Below are positions 1-5,008 of a stretch of DNA of 5,008 bases, in pieces. How positions within the stretch are numbered: position 1 is the first letter of the stretch; every line of letters begins with the position of its first letter. Source of the stretch: an uncultured Clostridia bacterium (GTDB lineage: Bacteria; Bacillota; Clostridia; Christensenellales; Borkfalkiaceae); assembly GCA_934273135.1 (NCBI GenBank), contig CAKQSU010000105.1, forward strand, positions 1-5,008, in the 5' to 3' direction. The position numbers and the translations under genes were made by a program. The notes under the pieces are model-generated. The model did not search any database, was not told the DNA's origin, and was given only the letters and a program-made list of their open reading frames with translations.

Positions 1-65
1 CGATATAACTGCTTTTTAAAAGAGCTTGCTTCTTCTTTCTCGTCTTCTACAAGCACGATTTTCAT
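1..65 (-). CDS. Response regulator, N-terminal fragment of receiver domain (partial, runs off left edge)
   Basis: Only the first 21 codons are in the window. They read MKIVLVEDE followed by a Glu/Lys-rich helix ending in QLY. This is the classic first beta strand of a CheY-like receiver domain, with the acidic pair E7-D8 that helps bind Mg2+ at the phosphorylation site; the phospho-acceptor Asp lies beyond the edge. The protein would be a cytoplasmic regulator phosphorylated by a sensor histidine kinase. The output domain is not visible. The opening resembles LytTR-type regulators of Clostridia, but that is only an inference. The start is well supported: a GGGAGGG ribosome binding site at 72-78 lies 6 bases before the ATG at 63-65, and a near-consensus promoter lies upstream. 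A second ATG at 67-69 is in another frame, only 2 bases from the binding site, and meets a stop at 16-18. A kinase partner, if adjacent, is outside the window. Confidence 0.85.
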   Translation of the reverse strand, partial: MKIVLVEDEKEEASSFKKQLY

Positions 66-71
66 GCATTT

Positions 72-78
72 CCCTCCC
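72..78 (-). promoter_or_regulatory. Strong ribosome binding site of the response regulator
   Basis: On the minus strand this reads GGGAGGG, a strong match to the anti-Shine-Dalgarno sequence, 6 bases before the ATG at 63-65. It decides between two overlapping ATGs in different frames: the one at 67-69 would have a spacing of only 2 bases. Confidence 0.8.
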
Positions 79-157
79 GTCTTTCGTCAAAAACCCGTTC
101 GCCGTTGCTCCGCCGTTCGGCGACGCGCTACGAGTGCGCGACCGGCTTCTTTTTTTC

Positions 158-185
158 ATTATACCATAAAAAAAACTAATGTCAA
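158..185 (-). promoter_or_regulatory. Near-consensus sigma-A-type promoter of the response regulator
   Basis: Read on the minus strand, the -35 box is TTGACA (180-185), the spacer is 16 bases, and the -10 box is TATAAT (158-163) preceded by TG plus one base (TG at 165-166), an extended -10. Both hexamers match the sigma-70/sigma-A consensus exactly. Transcription should begin near position 151, giving a leader of about 85 bases before the ATG at 63-65. Such a promoter suggests strong basal transcription, or a promoter held down by a repressor or by its leader; nothing in the sequence decides which. Confidence 0.8.
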
Positions 186-265
186 GTGTTTTTTTAAAAT
201 CCTTTTATCGGCTTTTTAATAGATACGATATCGCTTGTTATGCAAAAAAAGAAAAAAGTTAAACA

Positions 266-306
266 AAAAAACGCAAGGCGAAAGGAAAAATCGGATTGCG
301 TTTTTT
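266..306 (-). terminator. Probable Rho-independent terminator of the YitT-family gene, potentially bidirectional
   Basis: The arms AAAAAACGCAA (266-276) and TTGCGTTTTTT (296-306) are perfectly complementary over 11 bp, around a 19-base loop. Read on the minus strand, the hairpin ends in a run of seven Ts, as expected of an intrinsic terminator; the mirror-image A run makes it usable on the plus strand too. It lies about 60 bases past the YitT stop codon and before the response regulator promoter. Weak points are the long loop and the short GC core (CGC), so termination may be incomplete. Confidence 0.55.
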
Positions 307-365
307 ACAAGAAAATATTTGATTTTTTAAAAGAAAAGTGTTTGATTTTTGTTTTTACGGCGCGC

Positions 366-1316
366 TTATTTTACGCGGCGGTTGAAGGTGCCGAACGTGC
401 CGTTTACGTTTTCCATAAACGCAAAAGTGTTGTCGTACTTTTTGAGTATCTTTTCGCATGCGGGGATTTGACGGCGGTTGACGATGCAAATGAGAACCTT
501 CTTGTCCGAATGACTGTATGCGCCCACGCCCGTTAAAATGGTGCAGCCGTGATGCAACTTTTCGATTATTTCCTGTGAAATTTCGTCGTGGTGCGTGGTA
601 ATTATTTCAAACTTGACGGCAGACTTACCGCCTTTGAAGAAGTAGTCGCTCAGAGTAGATGACACAAAACAGTAGATAAGGCAGAGTATAACCGGCTCAT
701 AGGAAGAAGCAATGTTGCCGCTTTGCCCGTACACGAAGAAAGACGTTATCGCGATTGCGACGTTTATTGCGAATATAACCCAAACCATATCGAATTCGGG
801 CTTCTTTTTGTTGATTAGCGCGGCGATTATATCCGCGCCGCCCGTAGCCCCGCCGAGGCGCACGGAAACGTAATACAAAAGCCCGCTGAACACGCCGCCC
901 GCGATTGCCGCAAGCACTCTTCCGCCCGACTCCGGCGCGGCGGTGAAAGCTATCGCATGCACGTCAAGCTTTCTGTAAAACACGAGCGCGACCGAAAAAA
1001 CGACGGTGTGGACTAAGTTTTTAAAGGTAAAATCCTTATCGAGAAAAAAGAACGAAACGATGAGCAGAGGCACGTTAATAATGAGCGAGAAAACGCCCGC
1101 GCTTACCTCTTCGCCGAAAAGCCCCGTAATGTATTGCAGAATTGTCGAAATACCGCCCACTCCCGCCGGCGCAAAATCGTTGGGGAAAATGAAGATTTCG
1201 TAACTGAACGCGTTTACGAGAGCTTCCAAAGCTATCAAAAAAAACGAACTTACGTAAAGAAACTTCTTTTGTTTTGTACTCACTTGATAATATGCTCCGC
1301 GAAAAAAATAGCCCAT
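366..1316 (-). CDS. YitT family membrane protein (DUF161 membrane domain plus DUF2179)
   Basis: This is a 316-residue integral membrane protein of the YitT family. Members are widespread in Bacillota, often in several copies, and have no settled biochemical role; transport has been suggested from topology only. About six hydrophobic segments are visible, near residues 19-44, 71-92, 100-115, 132-153, 175-196 and 205-227. The Gly-rich motifs PAGVGG (50-55) and GGATGGADIIA (155-165) are hallmarks of the membrane domain. Residues from about 234 to 316 form the soluble DUF2179 domain, including the typical HGCTILTGVGAYS stretch (256-268) and a final AFMENVNGTFG, probably on the cytoplasmic side. 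Length is close to the usual 280-300. I chose the ATG at 1314-1316, which has GGGAG 5 bases upstream. The longer frame opens with TTG at 1340, at or before the predicted transcription start and with no binding site. The gene has its own promoter and is probably transcribed alone. Confidence 0.9.
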   Translation of the reverse strand: MGYFFRGAYYQVSTKQKKFLYVSSFFLIALEALVNAFSYEIFIFPNDFAPAGVGGISTILQYITGLFGEEVSAGVFSLIINVPLLIVSFFFLDKDFTFKNLVHTVVFSVALVFYRKLDVHAIAFTAAPESGGRVLAAIAGGVFSGLLYYVSVRLGGATGGADIIAALINKKKPEFDMVWVIFAINVAIAITSFFVYGQSGNIASSYEPVILCLIYCFVSSTLSDYFFKGGKSAVKFEIITTHHDEISQEIIEKLHHGCTILTGVGAYSHSDKKVLICIVNRRQIPACEKILKKYDNTFAFMENVNGTFGTFNRRVK

Positions 1317-1321
1317 ACCAA

Positions 1322-1326
1322 CTCCC
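1322..1326 (-). promoter_or_regulatory. Ribosome binding site deciding the YitT-family start
   Basis: The minus strand reads GGGAG followed by TTGGT and the ATG at 1314-1316, a spacing of 5 bases. It lies inside the longer frame that would open with TTG at 1340, and so favours the shorter 316-residue protein. Confidence 0.7.
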
Positions 1327-1344
1327 GTCTGTATGAGCAACTAT

Positions 1345-1373
1345 ATTTTAGTCGTTCCGCCGATTAAAGTCAA
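1345..1373 (-). promoter_or_regulatory. Sigma-A-type promoter of the YitT-family gene
   Basis: On the minus strand the -35 box is TTGACT (1368-1373), the spacer is 17 bases, and the -10 box is TAAAAT (1345-1350). Each hexamer is one base off consensus. Transcription would start near 1338, about 22 bases before the ATG at 1314-1316. The promoter starts 29 bases past the exonuclease stop codon, so the YitT gene need not depend on read-through from the exonuclease. Confidence 0.65.
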
Positions 1374-1401
1374 GCGTTTTCAACGACTTTTATTTTTAAT
1401 G

Positions 1402-2004
1402 TCAACTCTTTATTTTTGCCGCAAAAAATTCGTTGAGGTCGGCAAGCTTGCCGCGCATGGAATTAACGGTGAGATACATTGCGGAAGCGTCGAAACAAGC
1501 GTTGTGGAATGATAGCGACCCCTCGCCGAAAAGGCTTTTGACCGTGCGGGAAACGTCATACGGATAGACTTCGGCAAACTCGGTAAGCTCCGTAAGCTTA
1601 GGGTACTTATACCCCTTTCCGCTTTTGCGAGGAAGCTTTAAAACGTGCGTAAAATACTTCATTGTATCAAAGCTTTCGTTATACCGAAACGACGTGTCGA
1701 GTCCGCGGAATTCCGCAAGCATAAAAGACAAATCGAACGAAAAGTTATGCGCGACGACAAGAGAAGAAGCCTTAAAATCTTCCTCTATCTCGTCCGCATA
1801 ATCGGAAAAGGTCTTTCCGCCCGAAAGCTCTTTGAGCTTTTCCACGCTTATTCCATGCACCGCCTGCGCGGACGGTTCGATATAATCCACGGCAAAATAA
1901 AAATTTTTGCCTATCGTCTCGTTTTCGCTTTCTTTTATGTACGAAAGCTGAATTATCCTCCCGGGGCAAAGCCCCGTCGTTTCCGTATCGAAATAAATAA
2001 CCAT
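1402..2004 (-). CDS. DnaQ-like DEDDh 3'-5' exonuclease
   Basis: This 200-residue cytoplasmic protein is a stand-alone member of the RNase T/DNA polymerase III epsilon superfamily, which removes nucleotides from DNA or RNA 3' ends using two metal ions. All catalytic residues are present: Exo I FDTETTG with D6 and E8, Exo II HNFSFD with D91, and Exo III HNACFD with H167 and D172, the HxxxxD pattern of the DEDDh class. The fold fills the protein; no BRCT, helicase or polymerase part is attached, so it is neither PolC nor a DinG fusion. The KYPKL stretch near 133-137 is typical of the stand-alone Clostridia and Bacteroidota exonucleases. Its substrate (proofreading, repair or RNA trimming) cannot be told from sequence. 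I chose the ATG at 2002-2004, with AAAGGG 6 bases upstream. A longer frame opens with TTG at 2070, but that codon lies inside the -35 box. No clear terminator follows; the YitT promoter begins shortly downstream. Confidence 0.88.
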   Translation of the reverse strand: MVIYFDTETTGLCPGRIIQLSYIKESENETIGKNFYFAVDYIEPSAQAVHGISVEKLKELSGGKTFSDYADEIEEDFKASSLVVAHNFSFDLSFMLAEFRGLDTSFRYNESFDTMKYFTHVLKLPRKSGKGYKYPKLTELTEFAEVYPYDVSRTVKSLFGEGSLSFHNACFDASAMYLTVNSMRGKLADLNEFFAAKIKS

Positions 2005-2041
2005 TTCTTGCCCTTTCGCCTTTTTAATAACTTTTACGGTA

Positions 2042-2070
2042 AGTATACCACAAACTTTTTCATTTTGCAA
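2042..2070 (-). promoter_or_regulatory. Promoter of the exonuclease gene, extended -10
   Basis: On the minus strand the -35 box is TTGCAA (2065-2070), the spacer is 17 bases, and the -10 box is TATACT (2042-2047) preceded by TGG, an extended -10. Transcription would begin near 2035, giving a leader of about 30 bases before the ATG at 2002-2004. The promoter overlaps the first codons of the longer TTG-initiated frame, which rules that start out for this transcript. Confidence 0.65.
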
Positions 2071-2147
2071 CCCGAAAAAACAAAACGCAAAAATTCCTTT
2101 GAAAGTTAATTTTTTTGCTTCCGAAAGCCTTAAAGCATAATAGGTGT

Positions 2148-2198
2148 AAAATTATTATCAAAGCGAGCTTTGACAATCCGCAATTTGATAATAATTTT
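2148..2198. repeat. Perfect 15-bp inverted repeat with a nested competing dyad
   Basis: The arms AAAATTATTATCAAA (2148-2162) and TTTGATAATAATTTT (2184-2198) are exact reverse complements around a 21-base centre. The stem could gain three more pairs (GCG 2163-2165 with CGC 2179-2181) across a 2-base bulge. A second dyad, TCAAAGC-GA-GCTTTGA (2158-2173), shares the left arm, so the two hairpins exclude each other. The repeat lies between the GH3 terminator and the exonuclease promoter, so neither predicted transcript contains it unless the GH3 message reads through. It could be a back-up terminator, a protein-binding dyad or a small dispersed repeat; the sequence alone does not decide. Confidence 0.7.
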
Positions 2199-2223
2199 CG
2201 TTGACATTTTACGGTGTACAAGC

Positions 2224-2253
2224 AAAAACCCCTCCCGTTGTTTAGCAGGAGGG
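2224..2253 (-). terminator. Rho-independent terminator of the GH3 gene
   Basis: On the minus strand the hairpin has arms CCCTCC (2248-2253) and GGAGGG (2230-2235) around a 12-base loop, followed by G and a run of five Ts (2224-2228). It is the only GC-rich stem with a T tract in this gap, and it starts about 70 bases past the GH3 stop codon at 2324-2326. It should separate GH3 transcription from the exonuclease gene. Confidence 0.75.
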
Positions 2254-2323
2254 ATTAAAGCTTTATTTAGTTTTTGTTGCCGTTTTTGTGCGATAATCGA
2301 CTTATAGCCCCACTTTTGAGGGT

Positions 2324-5008
2324 TTACGCAAGCATGCCGCCGCCCTTTTTGAGCCGCACGTTTTTGATTACGGCAAGAACAAGCATTACGACCGAGAGGG
2401 CAAGAACCAGCCCGAAAAACGTGTCTATCGCGATTAGCGCGTATACCCACCAGGCAGTCGTGTGGATAATTTCCGAATCGGAAGTTAATTTGTTCATCGC
2501 GTTGGAGTGAGAGAGCGCGTAAAGAACGTGTTTCGCCGATTCTCTCAATCTCATCTTTACCGTCGGGGATTCGAGGTATTTAGAAAGGCTCGCGTACGTT
2601 CCCGACGTAAATTCTATATCGTTGCCCGCCATTAGACCATCGATATAGTTCATGGCTCCTACGTTGGACGACGACCATGCGTCGGAGAAAACCGCGCCTT
2701 TAAAGCCCCATTCGTTGCGCAAAATTTCGGTGACGAGGTTGTAGTTGCCGCCCGACCAAAGCACGCCGGTACGGTTGTAAGAGGTCATTACGGCAAGCGT
2801 TTCGCCCTCTCTAACGGCATATTCGAAAGGCTTGATGAATACTTCGCGCGCGGCTTGTTCGTTGCACCAAACGCCCACCGCGTAACGGTTGTAGTCCTGG
2901 TCGTTTAAGGCAAAGTGCTTAACGGTGAGTATCGCGCCTTTCCTCTGCCCTCCGCGTATGCAAGCGGCTGCCATTTTGCCGTTCAAAACGCCGTCTTCCG
3001 AGTAATATTCGCTGTTTCTTGCGGAAAAAGCCGAGCGATGAATGTTGCAAGCGGGCGCGTACACTACCTGATAATCGGCATGAAGCATTTGTTCGCCGAA
3101 CATTTCGCCGAGCCGTTCTATAAGTTTTTCGTTCATGGTTGCGCCCTGAACGACCGCGCTCGCAAAACAACAAGAGTTGTTCGTCCCTTCGAGAGTGTAC
3201 TTTCTTAAGCCCATCGGTCCGTCAAAATCGGCGGTCTGCGGAAGAAATACGCTGTCCACCGGGCGGGTGGAAAGAGAGCCGTAAACGTTAAGCAAAACTT
3301 GCTCTTCGAGCGTCATTTGGTCGAGTAAATCGTCCCACAGTTCGGAATCGTAATCTTCGTTTCTAAACATTACTATCTTTAAGCCGTTTTCTTTGCCGTA
3401 TTCGAATTTATATTCGCTTGCGTTTTCGTCCTCAACGGGGGTTTTGCAAATAGCCAAATCGCCCGCCATTTTGTCGTTGAGCGCAAGGCTGACGGTCTTG
3501 GGGTACGTTCCCGTCCAGTCGCTTCTCGTCATATACGTTACGGAGTTGTCGCCCTTATTTTTGTAACGTTGAATATCAACCATATCGAGGCGTTCTTCTA
3601 TCTCGTAGCCCGTGGAAGAAGTGGAATACTTAGAGAAATCGTCGGCGGAAACAGTGATTTTTTTAACGAAGCTTTTATCTCCGTTTTCGGTCATTCCGTC
3701 GGCGGTAGTCTTGCCTTTTTCGGCAAGCACGTTGTTGACGGCTTCGTGCGCGGAAGAAGCGATAGTCAAATAATAATCGCCTTTTTCAAGGATATAAGTC
3801 CCCGCGCCGTAAGTGTCGAAGCACTTCAAGCTTTCCTTGGGAACGGTGATTTCCACCGTGTCGCTTTCGCCCGCGCCGAGCTGCTTGGTCTTTGCAAAGC
3901 CTACGAGTTCGACCGCGCTTTTTTCAATCTTGTTCTGCTTGTCGTATTCGGTGTAAGGTTTCTGCAAGTACGCCTGCACGGCTTTTTTGCCCGCCGTATC
4001 GCCCGTGTTTGTAACGGTTACGGAAAGTTTATAGTTTTCGCCCGATTCGGTAGCTTTAAACTGAGAAAGCGCAAAGCTCGTGTAGCTTTCGCCGTAACCG
4101 AACGGATAAGCCACTTCGTCCTCGTACTTAAAGCTGCCCGCATTGCCGCGTTTTAAAACGACGTCCTCGTAACGCGTTTCGTAGTAGCGATACCCGGAAT
4201 AAATGCCTTCGGCGTAAACTATGTAGCTGAGTTCTCTGTTGCCCCAGTTAACGCGTTGCCCTATCTCGGGATACTTTTCGGCGTTGCCGTAAGTAAAGTC
4301 GCCCATATTAGGCATAACGGGAGATTTAAGATTGTCGTAAAGGTAAGTATCGGGGAGCGAACCCGAGGGGTTTGCTTTGCCCGAAAGAATGTCGCAAACG
4401 GCTTGCGCGGAGTTTCTGCCCGCCGAGCCTACCCAAAGGCATGCGTCAACGTCCGCTTTGAACGGCATAATGTTCTTCATCGAAAACGCATGGTCGCTGT
4501 TCAATAAGATGATAACCTTTTTGAAAGTTCCGCTCTTTTTGAGCTTGACAACTTCTGTTATGAGTTCTTGCTCGTCTTTTGAAATATCGAGATAACTTCC
4601 GTCAAGCCCGTCCGAGTCGGCAGTCAATAAGTCGTTGTTTTCCGCGCCCGAACGCCCGAGCGTTATTATCGCAGCGTCCGAATAGTTCTTAAACGACGAT
4701 GAAGCCGAACTGACCTTTGACCAGGGCGCTTCGTTTATCTTTCTGCACATTGTGCCTCTATATCCCGCGTTTTCGTAGAAGCTCCAAAGCGTTCTGTTTA
4801 CCGAAAATTCCGCGTCGGTGAATACCGAGCGCAATGTCGGCGCGCCTTTTACGTCCGTGGAAGCGGAGCCGCCCGTGACGTATGCCCAGTCGACGCTTCT
4901 TTGACCGAAAAAGCTAATCGAGCTTTCCTTTTCGAGCGGAAGCGAATCGTTTTTCCACAAAAACGTTGCGCCCTCTACGGCGATTTGAAGATTAACGGCG
5001 TTCAGTTC
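2324..5008 (-). CDS. Membrane-anchored glycoside hydrolase family 3 enzyme with permuted domain order (5' end cut by right edge)
   Basis: The frame is open to the right edge, leaving 894 visible residues (counted from 5008). GH3 enzymes release terminal beta-linked sugars such as glucose or xylose by a retaining mechanism; the substrate here is unknown. The alpha/beta sandwich, normally C-terminal, comes first: it opens with EGATFLWKNDSLPL (12-25) and carries the likely acid/base E123 in GRSGAENND and the GKANPSGSLPDT motif (210-221). A fibronectin-III-like domain spans about 327-420. After a linker, the TIM barrel runs from about 561 to 800, with FDGP (595-598), ARNSEYYSED, KH (696-697) and the nucleophile D776 in FSDAW. 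Both catalytic residues are present. A hydrophobic segment (about 850-881) followed by KNVRLKK is a C-terminal membrane anchor; positive-inside logic puts the enzyme outside the cell. This reversed order is known from Ruminococcus albus and Butyrivibrio fibrisolvens beta-glucosidases. A TTG at 4960 is internal, not the start; the true start and any signal segment lie outside the window. Confidence 0.92.
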   Translation of the reverse strand, partial: ELNAVNLQIAVEGATFLWKNDSLPLEKESSISFFGQRSVDWAYVTGGSASTDVKGAPTLRSVFTDAEFSVNRTLWSFYENAGYRGTMCRKINEAPWSKVSSASSSFKNYSDAAIITLGRSGAENNDLLTADSDGLDGSYLDISKDEQELITEVVKLKKSGTFKKVIILLNSDHAFSMKNIMPFKADVDACLWVGSAGRNSAQAVCDILSGKANPSGSLPDTYLYDNLKSPVMPNMGDFTYGNAEKYPEIGQRVNWGNRELSYIVYAEGIYSGYRYYETRYEDVVLKRGNAGSFKYEDEVAYPFGYGESYTSFALSQFKATESGENYKLSVTVTNTGDTAGKKAVQAYLQKPYTEYDKQNKIEKSAVELVGFAKTKQLGAGESDTVEITVPKESLKCFDTYGAGTYILEKGDYYLTIASSAHEAVNNVLAEKGKTTADGMTENGDKSFVKKITVSADDFSKYSTSSTGYEIEERLDMVDIQRYKNKGDNSVTYMTRSDWTGTYPKTVSLALNDKMAGDLAICKTPVEDENASEYKFEYGKENGLKIVMFRNEDYDSELWDDLLDQMTLEEQVLLNVYGSLSTRPVDSVFLPQTADFDGPMGLRKYTLEGTNNSCCFASAVVQGATMNEKLIERLGEMFGEQMLHADYQVVYAPACNIHRSAFSARNSEYYSEDGVLNGKMAAACIRGGQRKGAILTVKHFALNDQDYNRYAVGVWCNEQAAREVFIKPFEYAVREGETLAVMTSYNRTGVLWSGGNYNLVTEILRNEWGFKGAVFSDAWSSSNVGAMNYIDGLMAGNDIEFTSGTYASLSKYLESPTVKMRLRESAKHVLYALSHSNAMNKLTSDSEIIHTTAWWVYALIAIDTFFGLVLALSVVMLVLAVIKNVRLKKGGGMLA

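Larger units (their letters stand above)
66..365. other. Gene-free gap between the YitT gene and the response regulator
   Basis: The regulator half (66-157) is GC-rich and forms its transcribed leader. The distal half (about 186-360) is very rich in A and T and holds a terminator-like hairpin (266-306) and a pair of imperfect repeats of about 20 bases (309-327 and 331-350, starting 22 bases apart, of the form AAGAAAA-n-TTTGATTTTT). An 8-base palindrome CGATATCG lies at 226-233, roughly 40 bases upstream of the regulator's -35 box. A reading frame opening at 240 on the plus strand is Lys-rich low-complexity sequence that runs antisense into the YitT gene, so I do not count it as a gene. Confidence 0.6.
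2005..2323. other. Gap between the GH3 and exonuclease genes
   Basis: Read in the direction of transcription (right to left), the gap holds about 70 bases of GH3 3' untranslated sequence, a GC-rich terminator, a perfect 15-bp AT-rich inverted repeat, about 75 bases with no clear signal (2071-2147), and then the exonuclease promoter and leader. TTGACA hexamers on the plus strand at 2170-2175 and 2201-2206 have no acceptable -10 box at 16-18 bases. I see no supported small gene here. Confidence 0.6.

Noticed and set aside
16..69. Alternative 17-codon frame from the ATG at 67-69 overlapping the response regulator start
   Set aside because: The spacing to the ribosome binding site is only 2 bases, the product is a short Arg-rich string, and the other frame gives a clear receiver domain.
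226..233. CGATATCG palindrome as an operator for the response regulator promoter
   Set aside because: It is a single 8-base palindrome with no second copy and no known matching regulator, so chance is a sufficient explanation.
240..536. Plus-strand frame of 98 codons rich in Lys
   Set aside because: It begins in low-complexity A-rich sequence, has no ribosome binding site, and its second half is antisense to the conserved C-terminus of the YitT-family protein.
1400..1405. Extra minus-strand TTGACA overlapping the exonuclease stop codon
   Set aside because: The hexamer 17 bases downstream is TGAAAA, a poor -10; the promoter with -35 at 1368-1373 is clearly better.
1645..2109. Plus-strand frame of 154 codons over the exonuclease
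   Set aside because: It is antisense to the DEDDh catalytic motifs and gives a basic, low-information protein with no family resemblance.
2170..2206. Two plus-strand TTGACA hexamers as possible divergent promoters
   Set aside because: Neither has a recognisable -10 box at 16-18 bases, and no plus-strand gene follows.
2130..2222. Minus-strand mini-ORF of 25 codons starting at an ATG in the GH3-exonuclease gap
   Set aside because: It is the translation of the inverted repeat, and the nearest GGAGG-like sequence is the GH3 terminator arm, too far upstream to act as a ribosome binding site.
3569..4156. Plus-strand frame of 195 codons inside the GH3 gene
   Set aside because: It is antisense to well-conserved GH3 sandwich and fibronectin-like sequence, shows no recognisable family, and arises from the codon bias of the real gene.
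4958..4960. TTG as the start codon of the GH3 gene
   Set aside because: The frame continues upstream to the window edge and encodes conserved GH3 sequence (AVEGATF), so the TTG is an internal Leu codon.

Overview
The window holds two complete genes and two genes cut by its edges. All four lie on the minus strand, so the transcribed order runs from right to left: a large glycoside hydrolase family 3 (GH3) enzyme (cut at its 5' end by the right edge), a stand-alone DnaQ-like 3'-5' exonuclease, a YitT-type membrane protein, and the first 21 codons of a two-component response regulator (cut by the left edge). I see no tRNA, rRNA, CRISPR array, transposase or phage gene.

The protein types, the sigma-A-like promoters (TTGACA / TATAAT with TG-extended -10 boxes) and the strong GGGAGG-type ribosome binding sites suggest a Bacillota, most likely a gut-type Clostridia of moderate GC. 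This is inferred from style only; no marker gene fixes the taxon.

Region by region: 1-65 is the response regulator start. 66-365 is a gene-free gap with a near-consensus promoter and a GC-rich leader for the regulator, and further right an AT-rich hairpin with A/T flanks that probably ends the YitT transcript. 366-1316 is the YitT-family gene. 1317-1401 is a short gap with its promoter. 1402-2004 is the exonuclease. 2005-2323 is a gap holding the exonuclease promoter, a perfect 15-bp inverted repeat, and the GH3 terminator. 2324-5008 is the GH3 gene.

Each gene whose upstream side is visible has its own promoter, and terminator-like hairpins follow the GH3 and YitT genes. The four genes therefore look like separate transcription units rather than one operon, and no shared pathway is evident. 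For both complete genes the longest reading frame opens with a TTG that is not credible, because promoter positions and ribosome binding sites point to ATG starts further in. The most distinctive item is the GH3 protein: its sandwich (C-terminal-type) domain comes before its TIM barrel, a permuted order known from some Clostridia, and it ends in a membrane anchor. I did not find convincing evidence of a new biological system.
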